This document shows, one piece after another, positions 1-7,122 of a stretch of DNA of 22,363 nucleotides (positions within the stretch are counted from its first letter, which is position 1; each line of letters starts with the position of its first letter). Made by a program: the position numbers and the translations under genes. The notes beneath the pieces were generated by a model. That model did no database searches. It saw only the letters and a program-made list of their open reading frames with translations, and had not been told where the DNA came from. The stretch comes from Cloacibacillus sp. GTDB taxonomy: Bacteria; Synergistota; Synergistia; Synergistales; Synergistaceae. Location: positions 49,316 through 71,678 of the forward strand of contig NZ_JAJBUX010000087.1 of the NCBI RefSeq assembly GCF_020860125.1, in the 5' to 3' direction.

Positions 1-37
1 CGGAGGGCGGCACTCTATCCAGCTGAGCTACAGGCAC
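1..37 (-). tRNA. tRNA-Arg (anticodon CCG), 5' part only
   Basis: Read on the minus strand, the sequence gives a tRNA 5' half: acceptor arm, T8-A9, D-stem GCTC, D-loop AGCTGGATA with the conserved GG, D-stem GAGT, G26, anticodon stem CCGCC and loop start C-T-C-C-G. The anticodon is therefore CCG, which reads Arg codon CGG. The window edge cuts the gene straight after the anticodon, so the 3' half and any CCA cannot be seen. The gene diverges from tadA. Confidence 0.85.
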
Positions 38-53
38 GCATGAAGCGCTAATA

Positions 54-62
54 AGTATATCA
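54..62 (-). promoter_or_regulatory. Extended -10 promoter of tRNA-Arg
   Basis: On the minus strand TG-A-TATACT forms an extended -10 element. A start about 7 bases downstream would leave a leader of roughly 10 nt before the tRNA. No good -35 hexamer is visible at 17-18 bp spacing, which is tolerable for an extended -10 promoter. The call rests on motif match and position only. Confidence 0.5.
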
Positions 63-85
63 CAAGAAACGGGGAGCCGCCATAG

Positions 86-553
86 ATGGATGATATTATT
101 TATATGAAAGAGGCGATCAGGGAGGCGCGCCGCGCGCTTGAATGCGGAGAGATACCGGTGGGCGCGGTGGTGGTCCGCGGCGAAGAGATACTCGGCCGCG
201 GGCATAACGTGCGCAGCCGCGACAATTCGCCCTTTGGACACGCGGAGATCACGGCGATGACGGAGGCGGCGAAGAGGATAAATTCATGGCGCTTTGACGG
301 ATGCTCAATCTATGTGACGCTGGAACCCTGCGTCATGTGCTCGGGGGCGCTCGTCCAGTGCCGTATGGGACGGATCGTCTTCGGCGCGAAGGACCCAAAG
401 GCCGGCGGCTGCCGCTCGCTTTATGAGATACCCGGCGATCCGCGGATGTATCACCGCTGCGGCGTGACCGGCGGCGTGCTGGGCACGGAATGCGCGGAGA
501 TGCTGCAAAAGTTTTTCATTGAAAAAAGAAGGGCAAGGGCGGCAAAAAAATAG
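86..553 (+). CDS. tadA: tRNA-specific adenosine deaminase TadA
   Basis: TadA deaminates adenosine 34 to inosine in tRNA-Arg(ACG), letting one tRNA read CGU, CGC and CGA; it acts in the cytoplasm as a zinc-dependent dimer. The 155-residue length is normal for the family. The zinc and catalytic signature is complete: H52-A53-E54 (His ligand and proton-shuttling Glu) and P81-C82-x-x-C85. The N-terminal helix and the GEIPVGAVVV strand are typical of the cytidine-deaminase fold. The ATG at 86 follows a GGGGAG Shine-Dalgarno sequence. The gene converges on the EAL gene with only 9 bp between the stops. Its neighbour on the left is a tRNA-Arg of a different anticodon (CCG), not the TadA substrate. 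A guanine or cytosine deaminase is less likely because of the length and the PCVMC context. Confidence 0.95.
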   Translation: MDDIIYMKEAIREARRALECGEIPVGAVVVRGEEILGRGHNVRSRDNSPFGHAEITAMTEAAKRINSWRFDGCSIYVTLEPCVMCSGALVQCRMGRIVFGAKDPKAGGCRSLYEIPGDPRMYHRCGVTGGVLGTECAEMLQKFFIEKRRARAAKK

Positions 554-562
554 GCGCCGCCG

Positions 563-1777
563 CTACCGGCCGCCGAGATATTTCACGGCGAACTCCTCGC
601 TGGGCAGCGGTCTGTCGATGAGATACCCCTGCACGTCGGGGCATCCGAGGGCGGCCAGTATCTCCGCCTGATCTTTACTTTCGACGCCCTCCGCGATACA
701 GCCGATGTCAAGTTTGCCGCAGATATTCACGGTACTCTCCACGAGCGCCCGGCTGATCTCATTATCCGCGACCTCCGCCACTACGGCCTTGTCTATCTTT
801 ATCACGTCGAAGCGGAAGGCCTGCATCATATAGAGATTGGAATATTCGCTGCCAAAATCGTCAAGGGCGAGCCTGTATCCTGCGGCACGAAGAGCCGTGC
901 AGGCCGCGGCGAAGTCGGGACGTGAAACATTCCCCACGCTCTCCGTAACCTCGATCTCCATATATTCCCGCAGATCCCCGAAACCGGCCCCAATCCTCTC
1001 CACCTCGTCAAGGATACCTGGGGCAAGCAGGGTCTTCTTTGAAAAGTTGACGGATAATGGGACAAGTTTCAGACCAGCAGCCCGGAAGTCACAAAGCAGA
1101 CGGTAACTTCGCTCCATAATGTAAAGGTCAAGCGCCCCTATCAGTCCCGCATCTTCCAGCTGAGGGATAAAATCGTCGGGCGCAAGCAGCCCCTTACGAG
1201 GATCTTCATAACGCGCCAGCACCTCGGCGCCGGTTATCTCTTGACGCGTCAAATTCATCTTCGGCTGCAGATAGAGCTTTACAAAACCGTTTTTAATGCC
1301 GCGATTGAGCCAATCGTCAAGACAGGCCCTATGTTCGGCGCAGAAAGATCTTGTCTCCTCCTCCATCCGCAGCCTGCGCATGAGGCAGACAGACCTGCTA
1401 TGGCCGCCTGAGTCTTCTATGAGACTTTTATACGATACCTCAGCACGCCACCGCTCGCCGCCGGCGGCTGAAAAGCTGCAGATCATGCGGTCACGCTCTC
1501 TGCCTTTGAACATCCCCTCGACAAACGCGGCAAGGGCTTCGTCGGTCTCCTCGCATGACCCGCCGCAGTACTGAAAAAAGAGCTTGGTAATATCACCGCC
1601 GCCGGGAATTTTAGCGCAGCAATGCTCTTTGGCGTCCCACAAATAGAGGGTCCTGCTGGGAAGATCAGCTATATAAAGAGTCGAAGCGGTCAGGTCCAGC
1701 ATCCCAGACAGCATTTTATCTGTATTGTATAAACTCGTTCCATTAAACACAGCCGGTTTCCTCACCGTTTCTGTCAT
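563..1777 (-). CDS. EAL-domain cyclic-di-GMP phosphodiesterase
   Basis: The protein probably hydrolyses c-di-GMP to pGpG, lowering the signal that favours sessile growth. I start it at the ATG at 1777 (404 residues), behind GGGGAAAGGA at about 10 nt; a longer frame starting at 1873 would run through a likely -10 box. Residues 165-404 form an EAL domain with the metal and catalytic set visible: E185 in an EVL variant of EAL, N244, E276 and E279 in EVTE, D306-D307 in DDFG, K327 in IKID, E363 in EGVE and Q383 in QGY. Activity is therefore expected. Residues 1-160 are soluble, contain several Cys and have no GGDEF or membrane segment; this part could be a PAS-like sensor, but I do not recognise it. 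It diverges from the XRE gene at 1966, a likely regulator. Confidence 0.9.
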   Translation of the reverse strand: MTETVRKPAVFNGTSLYNTDKMLSGMLDLTASTLYIADLPSRTLYLWDAKEHCCAKIPGGGDITKLFFQYCGGSCEETDEALAAFVEGMFKGRERDRMICSFSAAGGERWRAEVSYKSLIEDSGGHSRSVCLMRRLRMEEETRSFCAEHRACLDDWLNRGIKNGFVKLYLQPKMNLTRQEITGAEVLARYEDPRKGLLAPDDFIPQLEDAGLIGALDLYIMERSYRLLCDFRAAGLKLVPLSVNFSKKTLLAPGILDEVERIGAGFGDLREYMEIEVTESVGNVSRPDFAAACTALRAAGYRLALDDFGSEYSNLYMMQAFRFDVIKIDKAVVAEVADNEISRALVESTVNICGKLDIGCIAEGVESKDQAEILAALGCPDVQGYLIDRPLPSEEFAVKYLGGR

Positions 1778-1861
1778 AAAAACATATTCCTTTCCCCGTC
1801 CGCGGCAATGAATGTCATTTCCCGCGGCTGCTTGCAGCAGCAACCATATATACGCTTCTCC

Positions 1862-1867
1862 ATTATA
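1862..1867 (-). promoter_or_regulatory. Likely -10 box of the EAL gene
   Basis: The minus strand reads TATAAT here, about 85 bases before the chosen ATG at 1777, giving a leader near 80 nt. The -35 match is poor. A second TATAAT on the same strand lies at 1903-1908, so transcription could begin at either. The position inside the longer open frame argues against the longer EAL start. Confidence 0.4.
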
Positions 1868-1878
1868 CAACATATAAG

Positions 1879-1918
1879 ATGTTAATAAGACTCTAATTAA
1901 TGATTATAGCGTTAACAT
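1879..1918. promoter_or_regulatory. Inverted repeat, possible XRE operator
   Basis: ATGTTAA at 1879-1885 and TTAACAT at 1912-1918 are perfect 7-bp inverted arms. Their centres are 33 bp apart, about three helical turns. The arms flank a TATAAT for the EAL gene and sit in the AT-rich gap between that gene and the divergent XRE regulator. This fits an operator bound by a dimeric repressor, but AT-rich DNA yields such repeats by chance, so the call is tentative. Confidence 0.35.
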
Positions 1919-1965
1919 TAATCTCGCACTCACCATAAAATTGACAGCAGGTGAGGTGAAAAAAA

Positions 1966-2277
1966 TTGGACAGTGAATTTATCAGAAAACGAATCACCGA
2001 ACTGAGAATAAAAAAAGGCGTCTCAGAATATAAGATGAGCCTTGATCTTGGGCACAGCAGAAGTTACATGCAGAGCATCGTGAGCGGGCGCAGCCTGCCC
2101 TCCATGGCGGAATTTTTATACATCTGCAAGTATCTTGACGTCACTCCAAGCGATTTTTTCAATGAGGAGATCGACCACCCCGCTCTTGTGAAGAGCGCCC
2201 GGGAGGGAATTTCAGGACTTTCGGAAAAAGATTTATCGCTTTTGCTCACTCTGATCGAAAGACTTCATTTTAAATGA
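1966..2277 (+). CDS. XRE-family helix-turn-helix transcriptional regulator
   Basis: A 103-residue DNA-binding protein. Residues 5-60 form a Cro/C1-type helix-turn-helix: two helices, then EYKMSLDLGHSRSYMQSIVSG as the scaffold and recognition helices, and a following SLPSMAEFLYICKYLDVTPSDFF segment typical of XRE repressors. The C-terminal 35 residues are short and helical and probably mediate dimerisation. The start is a TTG at 1966 behind GGTGAGGTG at 6-8 nt; the GTG just upstream is out of frame and stops quickly. The gene is noticeably more AT-rich than its neighbours. It is divergent from the EAL gene, with an inverted repeat between them, so local control of that gene is a reasonable guess. 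Its ligand or signal is unknown. Confidence 0.85.
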   Translation: MDSEFIRKRITELRIKKGVSEYKMSLDLGHSRSYMQSIVSGRSLPSMAEFLYICKYLDVTPSDFFNEEIDHPALVKSAREGISGLSEKDLSLLLTLIERLHFK

Positions 2278-2309
2278 CCGAAAAGCGGCCCCTACCCTCT
2301 TCTACCCTT

Positions 2310-2338
2310 TTGACATCACCCCCGCAATAAGATATAAT
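2310..2338 (+). promoter_or_regulatory. Consensus sigma-70 promoter for tRNA-Ser and SRP RNA
   Basis: TTGACA at 2310-2315 and TATAAT at 2333-2338 are separated by exactly 17 bp, so both hexamers and the spacer match the sigma-70 optimum. Transcription should start near 2345, about 30 bases before tRNA-Ser. The strength fits stable RNA genes. Confidence 0.9.
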
Positions 2339-2376
2339 ATCCCCCGTCGATATGACGATATAGTAACGGCGCACGC

Positions 2377-2468
2377 GGAGAGGTGTCTGAGCGGTCGAAG
2401 GAGCTCGCCTGGAAAGTGAGTGAAGGGGTCAAACTCTTCCATGGGTTCAAATCCCATCCTCTCCGCCA
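2377..2468 (+). tRNA. tRNA-Ser (anticodon GGA)
   Basis: The 92-nt class II tRNA has acceptor arms GGAGAGG and CCTCTCC, discriminator G and an encoded CCA. The anticodon stem CTCGC/GTGAG encloses loop CTGGAAA, giving anticodon GGA (codons UCC and UCU). The long variable arm expected for serine tRNAs follows, and the T-arm carries GGGTTCAAATCCC. It precedes the SRP RNA by 24 bases and probably shares its transcript. Confidence 0.95.
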
Positions 2469-2492
2469 TTATTATGTCCAAAGATTGTCGAT

Positions 2493-2619
2493 GTGCCTTT
2501 TACGGGCACTCCAGTCCCATGCGGCGCGAGCCCGTGAACCTCGTCAGGTCCGGAAGGAAGCAGCGATAAGCGGAATCTCGCGGGTGCCATGGGGGAGCTG
2601 GAGTTCCCGTAAAGGGCAC
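2493..2619 (+). ncRNA. ffs: Signal recognition particle RNA (4.5S, bacterial small type)
   Basis: The RNA partners Ffh (SRP54) to deliver nascent membrane proteins to FtsY. The hallmark apical hairpin, with the GGAA tetraloop and the GGAAGCAGC asymmetric loop, spans 2543-2564 and matches the E. coli 4.5S core. The ends form a 14-bp helix: GTGCCTTTTACGGG at 2493-2506 pairs with CCCGTAAAGGGCAC at 2606-2619, with one G-U pair. The roughly 127-nt length and lack of an Alu domain mark the small form. The exact mature ends are inferred from the helix. Confidence 0.95.
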
Positions 2620-2626
2620 TTTTATT
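2606..2626 (+). terminator. Probable terminator of the tRNA-Ser/SRP RNA transcript
   Basis: The closing helix of the SRP RNA ends at 2619 and is followed at once by TTTT, then ATT. The terminal stem itself would thus serve as an intrinsic terminator hairpin. The U-run is short, so some readthrough into the next gene is possible. Confidence 0.5.
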
Positions 2627-2663
2627 ATCGGTTCTATTATCTTTCAGTCTGGACGGTGAGGTT

Positions 2664-3131
2664 ATGAAAGAGGCTCCCGATTGTTTTCTTCCGCTCAAAG
2701 TCATGCCCGCCGAGGGCGACAAAATAATACTCTCTCCGGCATATTTCTTTCCCGCGAACATCATGTCGCGGGGGCTCTTCGCAGGCGTCAGCCTCGTCAC
2801 AAAAACGATCGTCGTAGACGCCTCAAACGGCAGGGCCGTAATCTCCGACGCCGATATCCGGCCCTGCGCGGCGCCGGATTTTCCCTGCATTCCCCGCGAG
2901 CTGCCCGTTAAACTGAGCGAACACCAGGCCCTCTCCGCCGCCGAAATGATGGCGACGCCGGAGGAGGCGCGGGGCTGGCGGCGCGGCTTCAATTCCGTGA
3001 GGGTGTTCTTCCGCAACAGTGAGTTCAATTTTGTCTGGCATACATATATAATCCGCGGCTCCCTGCTAATCGACGCCTTTACAGGCGACGAAAGCGAAGC
3101 CGCGGATGTGATCGATATTTTACTTCGGTAG
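2664..3131 (+). CDS. Protein of unknown function, 155 residues
   Basis: I do not recognise this protein. It has no signal peptide, membrane helix or catalytic motif that I can identify. The sequence alternates short beta-like strands (for example DKIILSPAYFFP and NFVWHTYIIRGSLLIDAF) with acidic loops and ends in a helix, which suggests a small cytoplasmic alpha/beta protein. The coding frame is convincing: codon use resembles neighbouring genes and no stops occur over 155 codons. The ATG at 2664 has GGTGAGG very close upstream, at only about 2-3 nt, so initiation may be weak. It lies directly after the SRP RNA terminator and its stop overlaps the 3' end of convergent phoR by 12 bp. A lineage-specific conserved protein is the likeliest case. 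Confidence 0.7.
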   Translation: MKEAPDCFLPLKVMPAEGDKIILSPAYFFPANIMSRGLFAGVSLVTKTIVVDASNGRAVISDADIRPCAAPDFPCIPRELPVKLSEHQALSAAEMMATPEEARGWRRGFNSVRVFFRNSEFNFVWHTYIIRGSLLIDAFTGDESEAADVIDILLR

Positions 3132-4889
3132 CCTGATTACGAAGGCCGTACCTCCGAGCTCGGACTCCCTAAGCTCAAGGGTGCCACCGTGGCGCTCAAT
3201 TATCCTCCGTGAGATCGAGAGGCCGAGGCCGTAGCCGCCGCTTTTCTTCCTGCCACGCGCCCTGTGGCTGTCGCCGCGCCGGAAGCGTTCAAAGATCAGC
3301 TTCCGCTCATTTTCGGCGACCCCGGGGCCGTTGTCGTCGACCGTGAGCCGCCACATACCGCCCTCTTCACAGAGCGATACCTTAATGATGCCGGCGGGGC
3401 TGTCACTGAACTGGATATATTTCTGCGCGTTTTCCATAATATTCAGCAGCGCCCGGCGCATATCCTCGTAGACTCCCACCACATGTGCGCCGCCCGTAGG
3501 AGCCGTTATCTCGATCTCCGTCTCTTTGGACTGCGGCAGCACCGCGATCTCGTCCTTTACCTCTTCCGCGACTCCCACAAGGTCAACGTCGGCCACATCT
3601 TTGCGCATCGGATCGGCGTCAAGGCGCACCAGCAGCAAAAGGTCGTCGACAAGTCCGCTGATCCGCTCCTGCTGCCGCAGCAGGCTGTCTATCGTTTCGA
3701 CATCCTCGGAGCGTTCGGGACCGTTCATCTGCGGAGAGCTCTTGAGCAGCTCCAGACCGGTGCGGATTATCGCAAGCGGGGTCTGGAACTCATGTCCCGC
3801 GTCGATGAAAAAGTCGCGCCGCACCTCTTCGAGCTTCGCCTTTTCTGTGAGATCCTGAAGGGCGATGAGTCTGCCGCGCGGCAGCCTCAGGGTCGTCGCC
3901 TCCACCTGCATCGCCATCGCGCCGCTGCGCATGATTGACAGCGTGCGCGTTGTGTCGGGCTCGTCCAGCATGAAGTAAAGCTCGTTGGAGGGCAGTATCA
4001 GCTCCACGGAGGAGCCGCGCGCGGGGAGCTCGCTCTGCCCGCAGATCGTCGAGGCCTCTTTGTTTATGTAGCGTATCTTCTTTTCATCGTCGATGAGAAT
4101 GACGCCAATCGGCAGCGCGCCCACAAGCTGGGCGAGCTCCTCCTTGCGTTCCTGCGCCTCACGTATCGTCTTTTGCAGCGAGTCCTGCATGGAGTTCAGC
4201 GTATTGGAGAGCGCCTGTATCTCGTCGTCGTTGGTTATGGGAAAGCGCGCCTTCTCGCCCCTGGCTATCTGCGAGGCTGCCTGGCTCAGAGAATTGAGCG
4301 GCGTCAGGATCAGGCGCAGGACAAGGTATGTTCCGAGCCAGACCAATATCAGAATGAGTGTGAAGTATTTGATAAAGGGTATGGTGACGTTCTTTATGAG
4401 TCCCGATAGCTTCGCCACCGGGTAAGAGAGGCGCACCACATAGACCTCACCGGGGCTGCCCGGGGTGATGACCCTCTTCGCCATATATATCTGCCATTCA
4501 CGCTGCGTCTTGCTGTAGCGCAGCTCCGACCCTTCGCCTCTCTCAAAGGCCCCTATCACCTCGCCGCGCGTGTAGTGGTTCTCCATCTGCGAGGCGTCGG
4601 CCTTCGTATCCGTCACCACCTCGCCGTTGAGGCCAACGACGGTGACGCGTCCGTCAGGATAGAGGGCGGTCCAGATGCCGGAGATATTCTTTATTCCCGC
4701 GACTCCCTTCTCCTCTCCTGAAACGGCCATAAGGTCCAGATAACGGGAGAGCATCGTGCGCGTATATTCGATGCTGTCGCTGCGCTCCGCGTGGTAAATT
4801 ATTATCCAGGCCGCGAGGCCGATGACGGAGACCGCCAGCGTCATGAGGATGGCGATCTTTTTCTTCAGCGTCAGCTTACTGAAGCTCAT
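3120..4889 (-). CDS. phoR: Phosphate sensor histidine kinase PhoR
   Basis: An inner-membrane kinase of 589 residues that probably phosphorylates the adjacent response regulator when phosphate is scarce. Order of domains: membrane helix about 12-32, extracytoplasmic sensor 33-170, membrane helix about 171-195, HAMP 196-245, a PAS-like segment about 250-345, the dimerisation/phosphoacceptor domain with H366 in HEFQTPL, and the ATPase domain with an N-box around N483/N487, DDNGPG at 518-523 and the GYGLGLSI G2 box at 552-559. All catalytic boxes look intact. The H-box has FQ where LR is more usual. Its ATG overlaps the stop of phoB by 4 bp, so the two are translationally coupled. It is last in the pst operon, which supports the phosphate role over a generic OmpR-type sensor. 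Confidence 0.9.
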   Translation of the reverse strand: MSFSKLTLKKKIAILMTLAVSVIGLAAWIIIYHAERSDSIEYTRTMLSRYLDLMAVSGEEKGVAGIKNISGIWTALYPDGRVTVVGLNGEVVTDTKADASQMENHYTRGEVIGAFERGEGSELRYSKTQREWQIYMAKRVITPGSPGEVYVVRLSYPVAKLSGLIKNVTIPFIKYFTLILILVWLGTYLVLRLILTPLNSLSQAASQIARGEKARFPITNDDEIQALSNTLNSMQDSLQKTIREAQERKEELAQLVGALPIGVILIDDEKKIRYINKEASTICGQSELPARGSSVELILPSNELYFMLDEPDTTRTLSIMRSGAMAMQVEATTLRLPRGRLIALQDLTEKAKLEEVRRDFFIDAGHEFQTPLAIIRTGLELLKSSPQMNGPERSEDVETIDSLLRQQERISGLVDDLLLLVRLDADPMRKDVADVDLVGVAEEVKDEIAVLPQSKETEIEITAPTGGAHVVGVYEDMRRALLNIMENAQKYIQFSDSPAGIIKVSLCEEGGMWRLTVDDNGPGVAENERKLIFERFRRGDSHRARGRKKSGGYGLGLSISRRIIERHGGTLELRESELGGTAFVIRLPK

Positions 4890-5587
4890 TCCTGCCCCTC
4901 CTCCCAGACGAGCCGGTACCCGCGGCCGCGCAGCGTCTGCGCGGAGAGCATCGGCCTCCTGCCGTCGTCAAGCTTCTTGCGCAGACGCGAGAGGTGGACG
5001 TCCACCGTGCGAGTGTCACAGTTGGACATACCCCATATCCGCCGCAGCAGCTCTTCGCGCGAAACGGTGTGGCCCATGCGCCGCGCGAGCACCTCGAGTA
5101 TCGAATACTCCGTCGGGCTCAGGTCGATCAGCGAACCGCGCAGCCAGGCCTCCTTCTCCACCGTATCCAGCTTGAAGGCGCCGTTTTCGATGATCTTGCG
5201 GATATCGGCCTGCTGCTGGGTGCGCCGCAGCAATACGCGGACGCGCACGAGCAGCTCGTCCAGCGGGAAGGGCTTGCGCATGTAGTCGTCGGCCCCGAGG
5301 TCGAGCCCCTGCACGACATCCTCGGCGGAGCTGCGCGCCGTAAGCATGAGGATAGGGATATGCTTCGTCTCCGTATCAGACTTCACACGCCGGCAAATCT
5401 CCCAGCCGTCCATCAGCGGCAGCATGAGGTCAAGTATCACAAGATCCGGCAGCTCTTCATATATCAGGGAGAGAGCGGAGTCGCCGTCAAAGGCGCAGAC
5501 GGTCTTATACCCCTGCTGCCTCAGAGCGCGGCAGACAAATTCCGCGAGGCTCTCTTCGTCGTCTACGACCAGTATCTTCTGCGTCAT
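4886..5587 (-). CDS. phoB: OmpR/PhoB-family response regulator
   Basis: A cytoplasmic transcription factor of 233 residues, the normal PhoB length. The receiver domain (about 1-120) shows the acidic pocket D9-D10-E11, phosphoacceptor D53 in VILDLMLP, switch residue T83 and K105. The winged-helix domain (about 135-233) has LSPTEYSILEVL, the recognition-helix region DTRTVDVHLSRLRKKL and the RGRGYRL wing. It sits 4 bp after phoU and overlaps phoR. A partner of PhoR acting on the box upstream of pstS is the simplest reading. PhoP would be an equally valid name, since the box architecture resembles the Bacillus type. Confidence 0.92.
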   Translation of the reverse strand: MTQKILVVDDEESLAEFVCRALRQQGYKTVCAFDGDSALSLIYEELPDLVILDLMLPLMDGWEICRRVKSDTETKHIPILMLTARSSAEDVVQGLDLGADDYMRKPFPLDELLVRVRVLLRRTQQQADIRKIIENGAFKLDTVEKEAWLRGSLIDLSPTEYSILEVLARRMGHTVSREELLRRIWGMSNCDTRTVDVHLSRLRKKLDDGRRPMLSAQTLRGRGYRLVWEEGQE

Positions 5588-5591
5588 CGTC

Positions 5592-6281
5592 CTATGCCAT
5601 CTTCTTACGGCGGTAGCTGCTGGCCTTCACAGGCCGTCCCGTATACATGTAGGCCATGCGTTCGGCGACGTTCGTCGCGTGGTCCCCCGCGCGCTCGAGC
5701 GTCTTGGAGACGTTCATCAAATTGAAGGACTGCTCGATACGCTCCGGCTTTTCCATGATCAGCAGCAGCAGTTCGCGCATGATCTGTTTTTCCAGGTCGT
5801 CCACCTCGTCGTCCATCGGGAATACCCTGAGCGCCGCCTCGCCGTCATGGGTCTCTATCGCCGTCATCGAGAGCCGCAGCATCTCTTTAATGGTCTCCAC
5901 CATGCGCGGTATGTCGATAAGCGGTTTGAGCTGCGGTAGTTTGCAGAGCGAGAGCGTCACCTTCGCGATATTCTCGCCGTAGTCGCCGATGCGCTCAAGG
6001 TCGACCGCTATGTGCATTATGCTGACGACGACGCGCAGATCCTCGCCAAGCGGCTGGTAGCGCGCCGCGAATTCCATACAGGCCGCGTCAAGCTTCTCTT
6101 CAAGATCGTCGATGACGTCGCCGTCGGCAATCACCTTCTGCGCCATCTCCGCGTCATTGTTTTTAAGCGCCCAGACCGCCCTTTCAATCGATTCGGCGGC
6201 CAGCCCGCTCATACGATATATCATGTTCTTCAGAAGAGAAAGGTCTTCCTCTATTCTTTTTCTTGTGTTTATCGCATCCAT
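5592..6281 (-). CDS. phoU: Phosphate transport regulator PhoU
   Basis: PhoU links PstSCAB transport activity to the PhoR kinase and represses the pathway when phosphate is plentiful; it sits at the inner face of the membrane. The protein is an all-helical duplication, with the metal-binding E/D signature in each half: DLERIGDYGENI near residue 100 and TLERAGDHATNV near residue 200. A length of about 229 residues is typical. The start is ATG at 6281 or GTG one codon upstream at 6284; GGGGG lies 6-9 nt before either. The C-terminus has a basic tail, RRKK. It lies between pstB (about 28 bp) and phoB (4 bp). Confidence 0.95.
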   Translation of the reverse strand: MDAINTRKRIEEDLSLLKNMIYRMSGLAAESIERAVWALKNNDAEMAQKVIADGDVIDDLEEKLDAACMEFAARYQPLGEDLRVVVSIMHIAVDLERIGDYGENIAKVTLSLCKLPQLKPLIDIPRMVETIKEMLRLSMTAIETHDGEAALRVFPMDDEVDDLEKQIMRELLLLIMEKPERIEQSFNLMNVSKTLERAGDHATNVAERMAYMYTGRPVKASSYRRKKMA

Positions 6282-6309
6282 CACTGCAATCCCCCTGACC
6301 CTTTATTTA

Positions 6310-7122
6310 TTAGCCGAAACGTCCCGAAATATAGTCTTCCGTACGCTTATCGTGCGGCGAGGTGAACATCTTCGCCGTCCTGTCGTATTCGATCAGGTCG
6401 CCGAGAAGGAAGAAGGCCGTATAGTCCGAGATTCGCGCCGCCTGCTGCATGTTGTGCGTAACGATAACGACTGTATAGTCCCGCTTGAGCTCACTGATAA
6501 GCTCCTCAACGCGCGCCGTCGACATCGGGTCTAGGGCGCTCGTCGGCTCGTCCATCAGCAGGATGTCGGGCTGAGTCGCTATGGCGCGCGCGATGCAGAG
6601 GCGCTGCTGCTGGCCGCCGGAAAGCCCCGTCCCGGAACTTTTCAGCTTGTCCTTAACCTCATCCCAGAGCGCCGCCCCCTGAAGGCTGTTCTCTACTATC
6701 TCGTCGAGACGTCCCTTGTCCTTCACACCGTTCAGACGCGGGCCGTAGGCGATATTGTCATATATCGACATCGGAAAGGGATTCGGTTTCTGGAAAACCA
6801 TCCCCACCTTGCGCCGCAGCGCGATGACGTCCGTATCGTCCGCCAGAATATTTTCCCCGTCAAATTCAATTATACCCTCTACACGCGCCGACGATATAAA
6901 ATCATTCATCCGGTTGAGGCAGCGTAGATAGCTGCTCTTGCCGCAGCCGGAGGGGCCGATAAAGGCCGTCACCATATTCTCTCCCATGTCGAAGGTGATG
7001 TTTTTCAGCACCTGCCTGTCGCCGTAGTAGAGGTCGACGCCGCGCGTGCGTATCTTGACCGACATCTGCTTCGCGTCGGCGGCCGCTTCAAACCTTTCGT
7101 TGTTCACCGATGTGTAATCCAT
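6310..7122 (-). CDS. pstB: Phosphate ABC transporter ATP-binding protein PstB
   Basis: The ATPase of the high-affinity phosphate importer, a homodimer on the cytoplasmic side of PstCA. Visible motifs: Walker A GPSGCGKS at 56-63, Q-loop Q111 followed by KPNPFPMSIYDNI (characteristic of PstB), signature LSGGQQQRL at 167-175, Walker B ILLMDEP ending at 193, and H-loop H223. The length of 270 residues is a little above usual because of about 20 N-terminal residues before the core; an internal ATG at codon 20 is possible. The chosen ATG directly abuts the pstA stop (TAG-ATG), consistent with coupled translation. Confidence 0.97.
   Translation of the reverse strand: MDYTSVNNERFEAAADAKQMSVKIRTRGVDLYYGDRQVLKNITFDMGENMVTAFIGPSGCGKSSYLRCLNRMNDFISSARVEGIIEFDGENILADDTDVIALRRKVGMVFQKPNPFPMSIYDNIAYGPRLNGVKDKGRLDEIVENSLQGAALWDEVKDKLKSSGTGLSGGQQQRLCIARAIATQPDILLMDEPTSALDPMSTARVEELISELKRDYTVVIVTHNMQQAARISDYTAFFLLGDLIEYDRTAKMFTSPHDKRTEDYISGRFG

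Noticed and set aside
1778..1873. Longer EAL protein starting at 1873
   Set aside because: Its first codons overlap a TATAAT box on the same strand, and the ATG at 1777 has a proper ribosome-binding site.
1941..1946. TTGACA as -35 box for the XRE gene
   Set aside because: It is only about 20 bases before the start codon and overlaps the ribosome-binding region, so no -10 box could follow before the gene.
2447..3028. 193-codon minus-strand open frame over the SRP RNA and the following gene
   Set aside because: It runs through the SRP RNA and the end of tRNA-Ser, which are certain, and its composition is that of an antisense frame.
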